A DNA stretch of 64,000 nucleotides from NCBI RefSeq assembly GCF_902506575.1, contig NZ_LR732544.1, positions 4,778,219 through 4,842,218 on the forward strand, in the 5' to 3' direction. A program made the translations under genes and the position numbers. The DNA is from Streptomyces mexicanus (GTDB lineage: Bacteria; Actinomycetota; Actinomycetes; Streptomycetales; Streptomycetaceae). Positions within the stretch are counted from its first letter, which is position 1. The number at the start of each line of letters is the position of its first letter. Positions 8,582 to 17,296 of this stretch are shown here, piece after piece. The notes under the pieces were generated by a model, which saw nothing but the letters and a program-made list of their open reading frames with translations, was not told the origin of the DNA and searched no databases.

Positions 8582-11524
8582 TTGGCTTTCCAGATGCCGG
8601 ACCGCGGGTCGGGCCCGTCCGGGCCGCGGATGAGAGTCGGCCGCCCGTCCCGGCGCGCCCGCGCCCTGCTGATGACGCTGGGCGCGCTGGCCGTGCTCGG
8701 CATGGTGTTCACGATGTTCGCCGGCTTCTGGACGGACTGGTTGTGGTACCGGTCGGTGCACTACTCGTCGGTGTTCACCACCACGCTGTGGACCAAGATC
8801 GGGCTGTTCTTCGTCTTCGGCCTGCTCATGGCGGCGGCCGTCGGCTTCAACGTCTGGCTCGCGCACCGGCTGCGGCCCCCGCTCAGCGCCATGTCCACGG
8901 AGCAGCAGAACCTCGACCGCTACCGGATGGGGGTCGCGCCGTACAAGAAGTGGCTGCTGTGCGGGATCACCGCCCTGGTGGGCCTGATCGCGGGTGCCTC
9001 CGCGGCCGGCCAGTGGCGGACCTGGCTGATGTGGGTCAACGCCGTGCCGTTCCACCAGAAGGACCCGCAGTTCCACCTCGACGTCTCCTTCTACGCCTTC
9101 GACCTGCCCTGGTACCGGTTCCTGCTCGGCTTCGGCTTCGCCGCGGCGGTGCTGTCCCTGATCGCCGCCGCGCTCACCCACTACCTCTACGGCGGGCTGC
9201 GCCTGACCTCGCCCGGCACCCGCGCCACCGCCGCGGCGACCGGTCACCTGTCGGTGCTGCTCGGCGTGTTCGTCGCTCTCAAGGCCGTCGCGTACTGGCT
9301 GGACCGGTACGGCCTGGCGGTGAAGTCCAGCGACTTCAAGGCCACGGGCAACTGGACCGGCCTGCGCTACGTCGACGCCAACGCCTATCTGCCCGCAAAG
9401 ACGATCCTGTTCTGCATCGCGGTCATCTGCGCGCTGCTGTTCTTCGCCACCCTGTGGCGGCGCACCTGGCAGCTGCCCGTCATCGGCTTCGGCCTGATGG
9501 TGCTCTCCGCGATCCTCATCGGCGGCCTGTACCCGGCGATCGTGCAGAAGTTCCAGGTCCAGCCCAACGAGCAGGCCAAGGAGGCCCCGTACGTCGCCAA
9601 GAACATCGAGGCGACGCGCGCGGCGTACGGCATCGACGACGCGAAGGTGACGGACTACGCCGGCACCAGCACCACCAAGGACAAGTCGACGCTGCGCGAC
9701 GATGTCGACAAGACCGCGAGCATCCGCATCCTCGACCCGAACATCGTCTCGCCGACGTTCCAGCAGCTCCAGCAGATCCGGAACTACTACACGTTCCCCA
9801 ACAACCTGGACGTCGACCGCTACCCCGCCAAGGACGGCACGGTCCAGGACACGGTCGTCGGCCTGCGCGAGCTGAACCTGGCCGGCATCCCGAAGAAGAA
9901 CTGGATCAACAACCACTTCCGCTACACCCACGGCTTCGGCGTCGTCGCCGCCAAGGGCACCGCCGCCGACAACGGCGAGCCGGTGTTCACCGAGTCCGAC
10001 CTGCCGCCCTCCGGCGACCTCGGGACGTACCAGCAGCGGGTGTACTACGGCGAGAAGACCACCACGTACTCGATCGTCGGCGGTCCCCAGAAGGAGATCG
10101 ACTACTCCGACAACGACGGCGAGAAGACCACCAGTTACCGGGGCAAGAGCGGCGTCAGCCTGTCCAGCCCGCTCAACCGGGCCGCCTACGCGCTGGCGTT
10201 CGGCGAACCGCAGATCCTCTACTCCGGCGCCATCGGCGACGGCTCGCGGATCCTGTACAACCGCACGCCCAAGGAGCGCGTCGAGGCGGTGGCGCCCTGG
10301 CTGACCATCGACGGCGACGCCTACCCGGCGGTGGTGAACCACCGCATCCAGTGGATCGTCGACGCCTACACCACCACGAACGGCTACCCGTACGCCTCCC
10401 GTACGACCCTCGGCGACACGACGGCGGACTCGCTCACCGCCGCCAACGACTCGCGCTCGGTGGTGGCCCAGCAGAACCAGGTCAACTACATCCGCAACTC
10501 GGTGAAGGCGACCGTGGACGCCTACACCGGCGAGGTCAAGCTGTACCAGTGGGACACCGAGGACCCGGTCCTGAAGACCTGGATGAAGGCGTTCCCCGGC
10601 ACGGTGGAGCCGAAGTCGGCCATCTCCTCGGACCTGATGTCCCATCTGCGCTACCCGCAGGACCTGTTCAAGGTGCAGCGCGAGCTGCTCACCCGCTACC
10701 ACGTGCAGGACGCGCAGACCTTCCTCAGCGGCAGCGAGGTGTGGCAGGTGCCGGACGACCCGACGAACAAGTCGGGCAGCGCGGTGCCGCCGTACTACCT
10801 GACGATGAAGATGCCCGACCAGAAGTCCCAGGCGTTCTCGCTGACGACGACGTTCACGCCGAACGGCCGGGACAACCTCAGCGCCTTCATGGCGGTCGAC
10901 TCGCAGGCGGGCACACCCGACTACGGCCAGATCAGAATCCTGAAACTGCGCACGAGCACGACGGCCGACGGCCCCAAGCAGGTCCAGAGCCAGTTCAACT
11001 CCAACTCGCAGGAGAACATCACCGATTTCGTCCGGCAGGTCAGAAACGGCGACTCGGAGATCGAGTACGGCAATCTGCTGACCATCCCGCTCGACGGAGG
11101 ACTGCTCTACGTGGAGCCGGTCTACGTACGCGGCGGTCAGCTCAAGTACCCGCTGATGCGGAAGGTCCTGGTCACCTACGGTGGCACCACCGCCTTCGAG
11201 AACAGCCTCGACCAGGCGCTGGACAAGGTCTTCGGAGCGCCCGGCTCGGCGCCCCCGCCCGACACCGGCACCACGAACCCGCCGGGTGCGGGAGCGGGCG
11301 ACCCGACGGTCGAACAGGCCCTGAAGGACGCCCAGAAGGCCTATGACGACGGCCAGGCCGCTCTGCAGAAGTCGCCGATCGACTGGGAGGCCTACGGCAG
11401 GGCCCAGAAGGCGTTGCAGGAAGCGCTCAAGAAGGCCGAGGACGCGCAGGCCCAGCGGCAGAGCAGCGGCAGCGGCAAGAACGGCGACAAGGGCGCCAAG
11501 ACCGGCGAGAAGAGCGGCGGCTGA
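8582..11524 (+). CDS. UPF0182 family large membrane protein
   Basis: 980 residues. About seven hydrophobic helices occupy the first 330 residues (the first near LLMTLGALAVLGMVFTMFAG), followed by a roughly 560-residue outside domain rich in Tyr, Asp and Thr, and a disordered Pro/Gly/Lys/Gln-rich C-terminus ending in SGKNGDKGAKTGEKSGG. The family is conserved across actinobacteria and its function is unknown. I use TTG at 8582 because GAGG lies seven bases upstream; an ATG four codons later is the alternative. It is divergent from the PPA1309-type gene and ends at a strong terminator. Confidence 0.85.
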   Translation: MAFQMPDRGSGPSGPRMRVGRPSRRARALLMTLGALAVLGMVFTMFAGFWTDWLWYRSVHYSSVFTTTLWTKIGLFFVFGLLMAAAVGFNVWLAHRLRPPLSAMSTEQQNLDRYRMGVAPYKKWLLCGITALVGLIAGASAAGQWRTWLMWVNAVPFHQKDPQFHLDVSFYAFDLPWYRFLLGFGFAAAVLSLIAAALTHYLYGGLRLTSPGTRATAAATGHLSVLLGVFVALKAVAYWLDRYGLAVKSSDFKATGNWTGLRYVDANAYLPAKTILFCIAVICALLFFATLWRRTWQLPVIGFGLMVLSAILIGGLYPAIVQKFQVQPNEQAKEAPYVAKNIEATRAAYGIDDAKVTDYAGTSTTKDKSTLRDDVDKTASIRILDPNIVSPTFQQLQQIRNYYTFPNNLDVDRYPAKDGTVQDTVVGLRELNLAGIPKKNWINNHFRYTHGFGVVAAKGTAADNGEPVFTESDLPPSGDLGTYQQRVYYGEKTTTYSIVGGPQKEIDYSDNDGEKTTSYRGKSGVSLSSPLNRAAYALAFGEPQILYSGAIGDGSRILYNRTPKERVEAVAPWLTIDGDAYPAVVNHRIQWIVDAYTTTNGYPYASRTTLGDTTADSLTAANDSRSVVAQQNQVNYIRNSVKATVDAYTGEVKLYQWDTEDPVLKTWMKAFPGTVEPKSAISSDLMSHLRYPQDLFKVQRELLTRYHVQDAQTFLSGSEVWQVPDDPTNKSGSAVPPYYLTMKMPDQKSQAFSLTTTFTPNGRDNLSAFMAVDSQAGTPDYGQIRILKLRTSTTADGPKQVQSQFNSNSQENITDFVRQVRNGDSEIEYGNLLTIPLDGGLLYVEPVYVRGGQLKYPLMRKVLVTYGGTTAFENSLDQALDKVFGAPGSAPPPDTGTTNPPGAGAGDPTVEQALKDAQKAYDDGQAALQKSPIDWEAYGRAQKALQEALKKAEDAQAQRQSSGSGKNGDKGAKTGEKSGG

Positions 11525-11543
11525 CCGCCGCGGACGCGAGCGA

Positions 11544-11573
11544 GGCCCGGGTCCCTCCGGCGGGACCCGGGCC
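11544..11573 (+). terminator. Terminator of the UPF0182 gene
   Basis: A perfect 12-bp stem (GGCCCGGGTCCC with its complement, six-base loop) begins 20 bases after the stop codon. Beyond it, up to 11754, I see no gene. Confidence 0.75.
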
Positions 11574-11754
11574 TTCGCCGTGTGCGCACGGTGACGTGCG
11601 AACGCATGTGCCGCCGTGTGGTACCGCCGTGCCGCCGTGGGGAGTTGGGCGATCTGTGTTTGACTTATCTCTCTGTGGGCATGTCGACAAAACGCTGAAG
11701 TGACCTCACTGGCTGCGGTATACCAGGTGTACCCGGGTTGCAGGTGGTGCGACG

Positions 11755-13581
11755 ATGAACGTTATGGGGGACAAGGTAACTCTGTTCGAGACAGGGCGAT
11801 TTGCGCAGGCCGCACCGGAGGAGATCACCAGCACCACCCCGGACGAGACCGGTGCCGCCGCCGACGAGGTCGCCGAGCTGGCACGCCGGCGCCTGGCCGC
11901 CGAGGCCGGTGACGTCGAGGCGATGAGCGTCCTCGGCGCGATGCTGCTGCGCCGCGGCGACCTGGACGGAGCCGAACCCCATCTGCGCGCCGCCACCGCG
12001 GCCGGTGACCGGGCCGCCGCCAACAACCTGGGAGTCCTCCTCCACCAGCGCGGATACGCCGACGAGGCGGCCGGCTGGTGGCGGATCGCCGCCGTCGCCG
12101 GCTCCGCCGCGGCGGCGCACGCGCTCGGCCGGTACCACCGCGAGCGCGGCGACGAGCCCGCCGCCGAGTACTGGCTGCGCCAGTCCGCCGAGCAGGGCCA
12201 CGTCCTCGGCGCCTACGCGCTCGCCGACCTGCTGGAGCACCGCGGGGACGCCGGTGCCGAGCGCTGGATGCGGGTCGCCGCCGAGCACGGGCACCGCGAG
12301 GCGGCCTACCGGCTGGCCCGCGCACTGGACCAGCGCGCGGCCCGCGAGTCCGCCGCGGACGGCGCCGACGGGCCGCAGGCCGAGGCCGAACAGTGGTACC
12401 GGCAGGCCGCCGCACGCGGCCACCGCCGGGCCGCGCTGCACCTGGGCGCGATCCTGGAGAAGCGCGGCGAGCTGAAGGAGGCCGGCCGCTGGTACCTGAC
12501 CTCCGCCAAGGACGGCGAGGCGCGCGCCGCCTGCGCGCTGGGGTTCCTGCTGCGGGACGCCGGGGACACCGAGAGCGCGGCCATGTGGTGGCTGCGGGCC
12601 GCCCAGGACGGCGACGGCAACGCCGCCAACGCCCTGGGCGCGCTGCACGCCGAGCGCGGCGAGCCGCAGACCGCCGAGCGCTGGTACCGGGCGGCGCTGG
12701 ACGCCGGCGACATCAACGGCGCCTACAACCTCGGCCTGCTCTGCGCCGAGCAGGGGCGCACCGCGCAGGCCGAGCAGTGGTACCGGCGCGCGGCCTACGC
12801 CGGCCACCGGGAGGCGGCGAACGCGCTGGCCGTGCTGCTGCTCCAGGGCGGGGACACGAGCGGTGCCGAGCCGTGGTTCTCCAAGGCCGCGGAGGGCGGC
12901 AGCGTGGACGCCGCGTTCAACCTCGGCATCCTCTACTCCGGGCGCGGCCAGGAGCAGGAGGCCCTGCGGTGGTACGAGCGGGCGGCCGCCGCCGGGCACA
13001 CCGAGGCGGCCCTGCAGGTGGGGATGGCCCGGCTGCGGGCCGGCGACGAGCAGGCGGCCGAGCGGCACCTGCGGTGCGCGGCCGGCGGCGGCAGCGCGGA
13101 GGCCGCGTACCGGCTGGCGACCCTGCTCGACGCGCGGCGGCCGCCGGCGCCGGCCCACGAGCTGGGGGCGCCGGTGCAGGAGAAGACCGAGTGCGAGGAG
13201 TGGTACGAGCGGGCGGCCGGCCAGGGGCACCGTCGGGCGCAGGTGCGGGTGGGCATGCTGGCCGCGGCCCGCGGCGACGTGGTGGAGGCGGCCCGCTGGT
13301 ACCGGGCCGCCGCGGAGGCCGGCTCCCGCAACGGCGCCTTCAACCTGGGGCTGCTGCTCGCGCGCGAGGGCAGCGAGCCGGAGGCGGTGGTGTGGTGGAC
13401 GCGGGCCGCCGAGGCCGGGCACGGGCGGGCGGCGCTGCGGCTGGCCCTCGTCCACGCGCGCCGCGGCGAGCTGTCGGAGGGGCAGCGGTGGGCGGACCGG
13501 GCGGCGGCGCTCGGGCCCAGAGAGGTCGCTCAGCGGGCGGCGCGGCTGCGGGACGCGCTGCGGGAGGAGCTGTCGGCGTGA
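11755..13581 (+). CDS. Sel1-like/TPR repeat protein
   Basis: 608 residues built, after a roughly 40-residue leader, almost entirely of Sel1-like repeats of about 36 residues, recognisable by recurring A..NLG.LL, AE.WYR.AA..G and EAA motifs; I count about a dozen and a half degenerate copies. Such solenoids mediate protein-protein contacts. No signal peptide, enzyme domain or membrane span is seen, so it is probably cytosolic. ATG at 11755 has AGGTGG seven bases upstream; ATG 11764 is an alternative. It stands alone, followed 60 bases later by tRNA-fMet. The partner is not evident from context. Confidence 0.8.
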   Translation: MNVMGDKVTLFETGRFAQAAPEEITSTTPDETGAAADEVAELARRRLAAEAGDVEAMSVLGAMLLRRGDLDGAEPHLRAATAAGDRAAANNLGVLLHQRGYADEAAGWWRIAAVAGSAAAAHALGRYHRERGDEPAAEYWLRQSAEQGHVLGAYALADLLEHRGDAGAERWMRVAAEHGHREAAYRLARALDQRAARESAADGADGPQAEAEQWYRQAAARGHRRAALHLGAILEKRGELKEAGRWYLTSAKDGEARAACALGFLLRDAGDTESAAMWWLRAAQDGDGNAANALGALHAERGEPQTAERWYRAALDAGDINGAYNLGLLCAEQGRTAQAEQWYRRAAYAGHREAANALAVLLLQGGDTSGAEPWFSKAAEGGSVDAAFNLGILYSGRGQEQEALRWYERAAAAGHTEAALQVGMARLRAGDEQAAERHLRCAAGGGSAEAAYRLATLLDARRPPAPAHELGAPVQEKTECEEWYERAAGQGHRRAQVRVGMLAAARGDVVEAARWYRAAAEAGSRNGAFNLGLLLAREGSEPEAVVWWTRAAEAGHGRAALRLALVHARRGELSEGQRWADRAAALGPREVAQRAARLRDALREELSA

Positions 13582-13599
13582 CGCTCCGGGAGAAGCGAT

Positions 13600-13629
13600 T
13601 TGCTTCTTTCCCCGTCCGTCACGTAGTGT
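13600..13629 (+). promoter_or_regulatory. Predicted promoter of tRNA-fMet
   Basis: TTGCTT (-35) and TAGTGT (-10) are separated by 18 bases and end about 12 bases before the tRNA, in keeping with a vegetative sigma factor promoter. Confidence 0.5.
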
Positions 13630-13641
13630 TCTATTCACCGA

Positions 13642-13715
13642 CGCGGGGTGGAGCAGCTCGGTAGCTCGCTGGGCTCATAACCCAGAGGTCGCAGGTTCAA
13701 ATCCTGTCCCCGCTA
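13642..13715 (+). tRNA. Initiator tRNA-fMet (CAT anticodon)
   Basis: 74 bases fold as a cloverleaf: acceptor CGCGGGG with CCCCGC, D arm, anticodon loop CTCATAA with CAT, T arm GCAGG-TTCAAAT-CCTGT. The initiator hallmarks are present: three consecutive G-C pairs in the anticodon stem (GGG/CCC) and no pair at position 1-72 (C against T). CCA is not encoded. Confidence 0.97.
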
Positions 13716-13722
13716 CTGAAGG

Positions 13723-13765
13723 CCGAGGGCCGGAATCCGATCAAGGATTCCGGCCCTCGGTGTTT
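13723..13765 (+). terminator. Terminator after tRNA-fMet
   Basis: A perfect 16-bp stem starting CCGAGGGCCGGAATCC with a six-base loop, followed by TGTTTT, is a textbook intrinsic terminator eight bases after the tRNA. Confidence 0.9.
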
Positions 13766-13858
13766 TCGGGTCCGGTCGGCTCCTCGCTCTGCCCTGGGCA
13801 CGGGCAGCGCGCCCACGTGTGCATGAGCTTGGCACCCGCCCGCGCTCGGGCAGCACAA

Positions 13859-13886
13859 AGCCCCGGCACCCTGCGGTGCCGGGGCT
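13859..13886 (-). terminator. Terminator of the Fur-family gene
   Basis: AGCCCCGGCACC pairs perfectly with GGTGCCGGGGCT around a four-base loop; on the minus strand it is followed by TTTGT. It lies just past the stop codon of the regulator. Confidence 0.8.
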
Positions 13887-13898
13887 GTCAGGCGTGCG

Positions 13899-14321
13899 TC
13901 ACGCCGAGGCGCAGTTCGGGCAGAGGCCGCGGTAGGTCACCTCGACGTCGGAGACCGTGAACCCGAAGCGCTCCGAGTCGGGCAGGTCGGCCAGCGGGTT
14001 GCCGCTCGGATGGACGTCGCGGATCGCGCCGCAGCCGGCGCAGACCAGGTGGTGGTGCGGCCGGTGGGCGTTCGGGTCGTACCGCTTGGCGCGCTTGTCG
14101 GTGGTGACCTCGATGACCTCGCCGAGGGAGACCAGCTCGCCCAGCGTGTTGTAGACGGTGGCGCGGGAGATCTCGGGCAGCTTGGCCACCGCCCGCGCAT
14201 GGACCTCGTCGGCGGTGAGGTGGACGTGCTCGCCGTCCAGGACCTCGGCCACGACGCGTCGCTGCGCGGTCATCCGCCATCCGCGTCCGCGCAGCCGTTC
14301 CAGAAGGTCGCTCATACGCAC
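13899..14321 (-). CDS. Fur-family peroxide-type regulator next to catalase (CatR/PerR-like)
   Basis: 140 residues. An N-terminal winged helix (about residues 10-85, with RATVYNTLGEL as recognition region) precedes a metal-binding dimerisation domain. Two CxxC pairs, CAGC and CPNC at the C-terminus, form the structural zinc site, and the histidine-rich HRPHHH segment with Asp in RYDPN matches the PerR-type regulatory metal site, where Fur would usually have Glu. It is divergent from a catalase gene, as in known CatR-catalase pairs, and a palindrome lies in the gap. Predicted role: represses the catalase and itself until peroxide oxidises the sensing histidines. The start may be GTG 14321 or ATG 14315. 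Confidence 0.85.
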   Translation of the reverse strand: MRMSDLLERLRGRGWRMTAQRRVVAEVLDGEHVHLTADEVHARAVAKLPEISRATVYNTLGELVSLGEVIEVTTDKRAKRYDPNAHRPHHHLVCAGCGAIRDVHPSGNPLADLPDSERFGFTVSDVEVTYRGLCPNCASA

Positions 14322-14381
14322 CAGCCTAGCAGCCAGGGGAATAGATCCCGAACAAGTGTGACTTTGGAGCTCTGCTTGACT

Positions 14382-14394
14382 TAGACATTGTCTA
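14382..14394. promoter_or_regulatory. Likely Fur/CatR-type operator
   Basis: TAGACA-T-TGTCTA is a perfect 13-bp palindrome in the AT-rich divergent promoter region between the regulator and catalase, 64 bases before the catalase start. The surrounding AT content is unusual for this genome and suits a Fur-type box. Confidence 0.6.
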
Positions 14395-14458
14395 TTGTAG
14401 GATCGAGAACGGCTTTGGCCAAGCGACAGGATCAGACAGGTATGCCGCAGGAGGCGAC

Positions 14459-15910
14459 GTGACGCAGGGACCGCTCACTACGGAAGCCGGTGCACCGGTG
14501 GCCGACAACCAGAACAGCGAGACCGCGGGCGCGGGCGGCCCGGTTCTCGTCCAGGACCAGCTCCTGCTGGAGAAGCTCGCCCACTTCAACCGCGAGCGCA
14601 TTCCGGAGCGCGTGGTGCACGCCCGCGGCGCCGGCGCCTACGGCACCTTCACCGTCACCGCCGACGTCACCCCGTACACCCGGGCGAAGTTCCTCTCCGA
14701 GGTCGGCAAGCAGACCGAGGTCTTCCTGCGCTTCTCGACCGTGGCCGGCAACCTCGGTGCGGCGGACGCGGTGCGCGACCCGCGCGGCTTCGCGGTGAAG
14801 TTCTACACCGAGGAGGGCAACTACGACCTCGTCGGCAACAACACCCCGGTGTTCTTCATCCGGGACGCGATCAAGTTCCCCGACTTCATCCACACCCAGA
14901 AGCGCGACCCGTACACCGGCTCCACCGAGCCGGACAACGTCTGGGACTTCTGGAGCCTGTCGCCGGAGTCCACGCACCAGGTGACCTGGCTGTTCGGTGA
15001 CCGCGGCATTCCGGCGTCGTACCGCCACATGGACGGCTTCGGCTCGCACACCTTCCAGTGGAACAACGAGGCCGGCGAGGTCTTCTGGGTCAAGTACCAC
15101 TTCAAGACCGACCAGGGCATCAAGTGCCTCACCCAGCAGGAGGCCAACAAGCTCGCCGGTGAGGACCCCGACTCCCACCAGCGCGACCTGCGCGAGGCGA
15201 TCGAGCGCGGGGAGTACCCCTCCTGGACCGTCTACGTCCAGATCATGCCCGCGGCCGAGGCGGCGACCTACCGCTTCAACCCGTTCGACCTGACCAAGGT
15301 CTGGCCGCACGGCGACTACCCGCTGGTCGAGATCGGCAAGCTGGAGCTGAACCGCAACCCGCAGAACATCTTCGCCGAGGTCGAGCAGTCGATCTTCTCC
15401 CCGGCGCACTTCGTGCCCGGCATCGGCCCGTCCCCGGACAAGATGCTCCAGGGCCGCCTGTTCGCCTACGGCGACGCCCACCGCTACCGCGTCGGCATCA
15501 ACGCCGACCACCTGCCGGTGAACCGTCCGCACGCCACCGAGGCGCGCACCTACTCCCGCGACGGCTTCCTCTACGACGGCCGGCACGGCGGCGCGAAGAA
15601 CTACGAGCCGAACAGCTTCGGCGGCCCGGCCCAGACCGACCGGGCGCTGTGGCAGCCGATCCCGGTCTCCGGCGTCACCGGCGACCACCGGGCGCCGCTG
15701 CACGCCGAGGACGACGACTTCGTCCAGGCCGGCAACCTCTACCGGCTGATGACGGACGAGGAGAAGGACCGCCTGATCGACAACCTGGCGGGTGCCCTCT
15801 CCCAGGTCACGCGCGAGGACATCATCGAGCGCGCGGTCAACAACTTCCGCCAGGCGGACGCCGACTTCGGCAAGCGGCTGCAGGCCGCGGTCGAGGCCCT
15901 GCGCGGCTGA
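14459..15910 (+). CDS. Monofunctional heme catalase
   Basis: 483 residues, GTG start with GCAGGAGG six bases upstream. Converts hydrogen peroxide to water and oxygen in the cytosol. Catalytic histidine sits in RVVHARGAGAYG near residue 57, the distal asparagine in VGNNTPVFFIRD, and the proximal heme tyrosine in RLFAYGDAHRYRVG. Its length fits the small-subunit clade. It is probably controlled by the divergent Fur-type repressor through the palindrome upstream. The sequence is intact to its stop (EALRG) even though a homopolymer block begins about 30 bases later. Confidence 0.95.
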   Translation: MTQGPLTTEAGAPVADNQNSETAGAGGPVLVQDQLLLEKLAHFNRERIPERVVHARGAGAYGTFTVTADVTPYTRAKFLSEVGKQTEVFLRFSTVAGNLGAADAVRDPRGFAVKFYTEEGNYDLVGNNTPVFFIRDAIKFPDFIHTQKRDPYTGSTEPDNVWDFWSLSPESTHQVTWLFGDRGIPASYRHMDGFGSHTFQWNNEAGEVFWVKYHFKTDQGIKCLTQQEANKLAGEDPDSHQRDLREAIERGEYPSWTVYVQIMPAAEAATYRFNPFDLTKVWPHGDYPLVEIGKLELNRNPQNIFAEVEQSIFSPAHFVPGIGPSPDKMLQGRLFAYGDAHRYRVGINADHLPVNRPHATEARTYSRDGFLYDGRHGGAKNYEPNSFGGPAQTDRALWQPIPVSGVTGDHRAPLHAEDDDFVQAGNLYRLMTDEEKDRLIDNLAGALSQVTREDIIERAVNNFRQADADFGKRLQAAVEALRG

Positions 15911-15939
15911 TCTCCGGCACTGGACCCTTGCCGGAAGCG

Positions 15940-16180
15940 GCGGGGCGGGGGCCCCCCCCGCGGCCCGCCCGCCCCCCCCCCCCCCCGCGGGGGGGGGGGG
16001 GGGGGCCGGCGGGGGGGGGGGGGGGGGGGGGGGCGGGGGGGGCGGGGGGGCCGGGGCGGGGGCGCCGGGGTGGGCGAGGCGGCGGGGGGGGGGGCGGGCG
16101 CGCGGGGGGGGGGGGCGCGGGGGGGGGGCCGGGGGGGGGGGGGGGGGGGGGGGGCGGGGGGGGGGGGGCGGGCCCGCCCG
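15940..16180. repeat. Extreme G/C homopolymer block, probable sequencing or assembly artefact
   Basis: About 240 bases made almost only of G with some C: a run of 16 C, then long G runs broken by single C or CC, with a single T and a single A near 16071-16078. It lies between the catalase stop and the hisN stop, an ordinary convergent gap. Nothing biological of this composition is expected even in Streptomyces. Reading frames through it (poly-Gly or poly-Pro) are not genes. The true gap sequence and length should be regarded as unknown. Confidence 0.85.
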
Positions 16181-16296
16181 CATGCGCTCAGGCGGGCACG
16201 GGGCCGGTGCCCGGCAGGTAGGGCAGGTGAGGAGGGCTCGACGAGTACGGCAGATAAGGGCGGCTCGACGACGGCTCTCGGGTGCCGGGCGGCGGC

Positions 16297-17097
16297 TCAC
16301 GGCCGCCGGTTGAGGTACTCCAGCAGCTCGTCGTGCAGCAGGCCGTTGGAGGCGACCGCGTTGCCGCTGTGCGGGCCGGGGCGGCCGTCCAGGCCGGTGA
16401 AGGTGCCGCCCGCCTCGGTCACCACGATCGCGTTCGCGGCCATGTCCCACAGCGACAGCTCCGGCTCGGCGCACAGGTCGATCGAGCCCTCGGCGACCAT
16501 CATGTAGGGCCAGAAGTCACCGTAGGCGCGGGTGCGCCACACCTGGCGGGTCAGGTCCAGGAAGCCCGCCAGGCGCCCCTGCTCCTCCCAGCCGCTGAGC
16601 GAGGAGTACGCGAAGGAGGCGTCCGCGAGCTTCGCCACGCGGGAGACCTGCAGCCGGGTGGCCTGCGACAGGCTGCGCCCGGAGAACGCCCCGTGGCCCT
16701 TCGCCGCCCACCAGCGGCGGCCCAGCGCGGGCGCGGAGACCACGCCGACGACCGGCTGGTAGCCGCCCTCGCCCGCCTCCATCAGGGAGATGAGCGTGGC
16801 CCACACCGGCACGCCGCGCACGTAGTTCTTGGTGCCGTCGATCGGGTCGATCACCCAGCGGCGCGGGCCGGTGCCCTCGACGCCGTACTCCTCGCCCAGG
16901 ATCGCGTCGCGCGGGCGGGCGCGCTGCAACTGGCCGCGGATCAGCTCCTCCGCCGCCTTGTCCGCCTCGCTCACCGGCGTCATGTCCGGTTTCGTCTCGA
17001 CCTTCAGGTCGAGAGCCTTGAAGCGGTCCATCGTGGCGGCGTCGGCCGCGTCGGCGAGGACGTGGGCCAGGCGCAGGTCGTCGAGGTAGTCCGGCAT
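16297..17097 (-). CDS. hisN: Histidinol-phosphatase of the inositol monophosphatase family
   Basis: 266 residues from the ATG at 17097. The IMPase metal site motifs are clear: GEE near residue 70, DPIDGTKNYVRG near residue 90, and WDMAANAIVVTEAGG near residue 215. The family dephosphorylates small phosphomonoesters; in Streptomyces and mycobacteria this clade is the histidinol-phosphatase HisN of histidine synthesis. The start fits a leaderless arrangement (TACCGT seven bases upstream, no nearby Shine-Dalgarno). A longer in-frame start at 17400 overlaps the TetR gene and is rejected. The stop codon is about 115 bases from the homopolymer block. Confidence 0.88.
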   Translation of the reverse strand: MPDYLDDLRLAHVLADAADAATMDRFKALDLKVETKPDMTPVSEADKAAEELIRGQLQRARPRDAILGEEYGVEGTGPRRWVIDPIDGTKNYVRGVPVWATLISLMEAGEGGYQPVVGVVSAPALGRRWWAAKGHGAFSGRSLSQATRLQVSRVAKLADASFAYSSLSGWEEQGRLAGFLDLTRQVWRTRAYGDFWPYMMVAEGSIDLCAEPELSLWDMAANAIVVTEAGGTFTGLDGRPGPHSGNAVASNGLLHDELLEYLNRRP

Positions 17098-17296
17098 GCA
17101 GTGAACGGTAGCCCTCCCGGGACGCCCGGGGCCACAGGGGGCCGGGTGCGTCGGCGGCGAACACCCGGAGCGCGCAGTGCCGGGGTGCGCCGCGCCGCCG
17201 GAGCGCGCTGCCGCGGGTGCGCCGCGCACACCCTTGACAGTGCCGCGGGGCGCGTCAAACCTGTCCGGCAGAGTCGCTCGCCCCGGGGAGGCGATG

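Noticed and set aside
7397..10702. 1101-codon minus-strand open frame
   Set aside because: It runs antisense across the PDZ protease, the PPA1309-type gene and UPF0182, with composition typical of shadow frames in high-GC DNA.
16020..16220. Poly-Gly and poly-Pro open frames, or a giant G-quadruplex
   Set aside because: They lie inside the homopolymer block judged to be an artefact.
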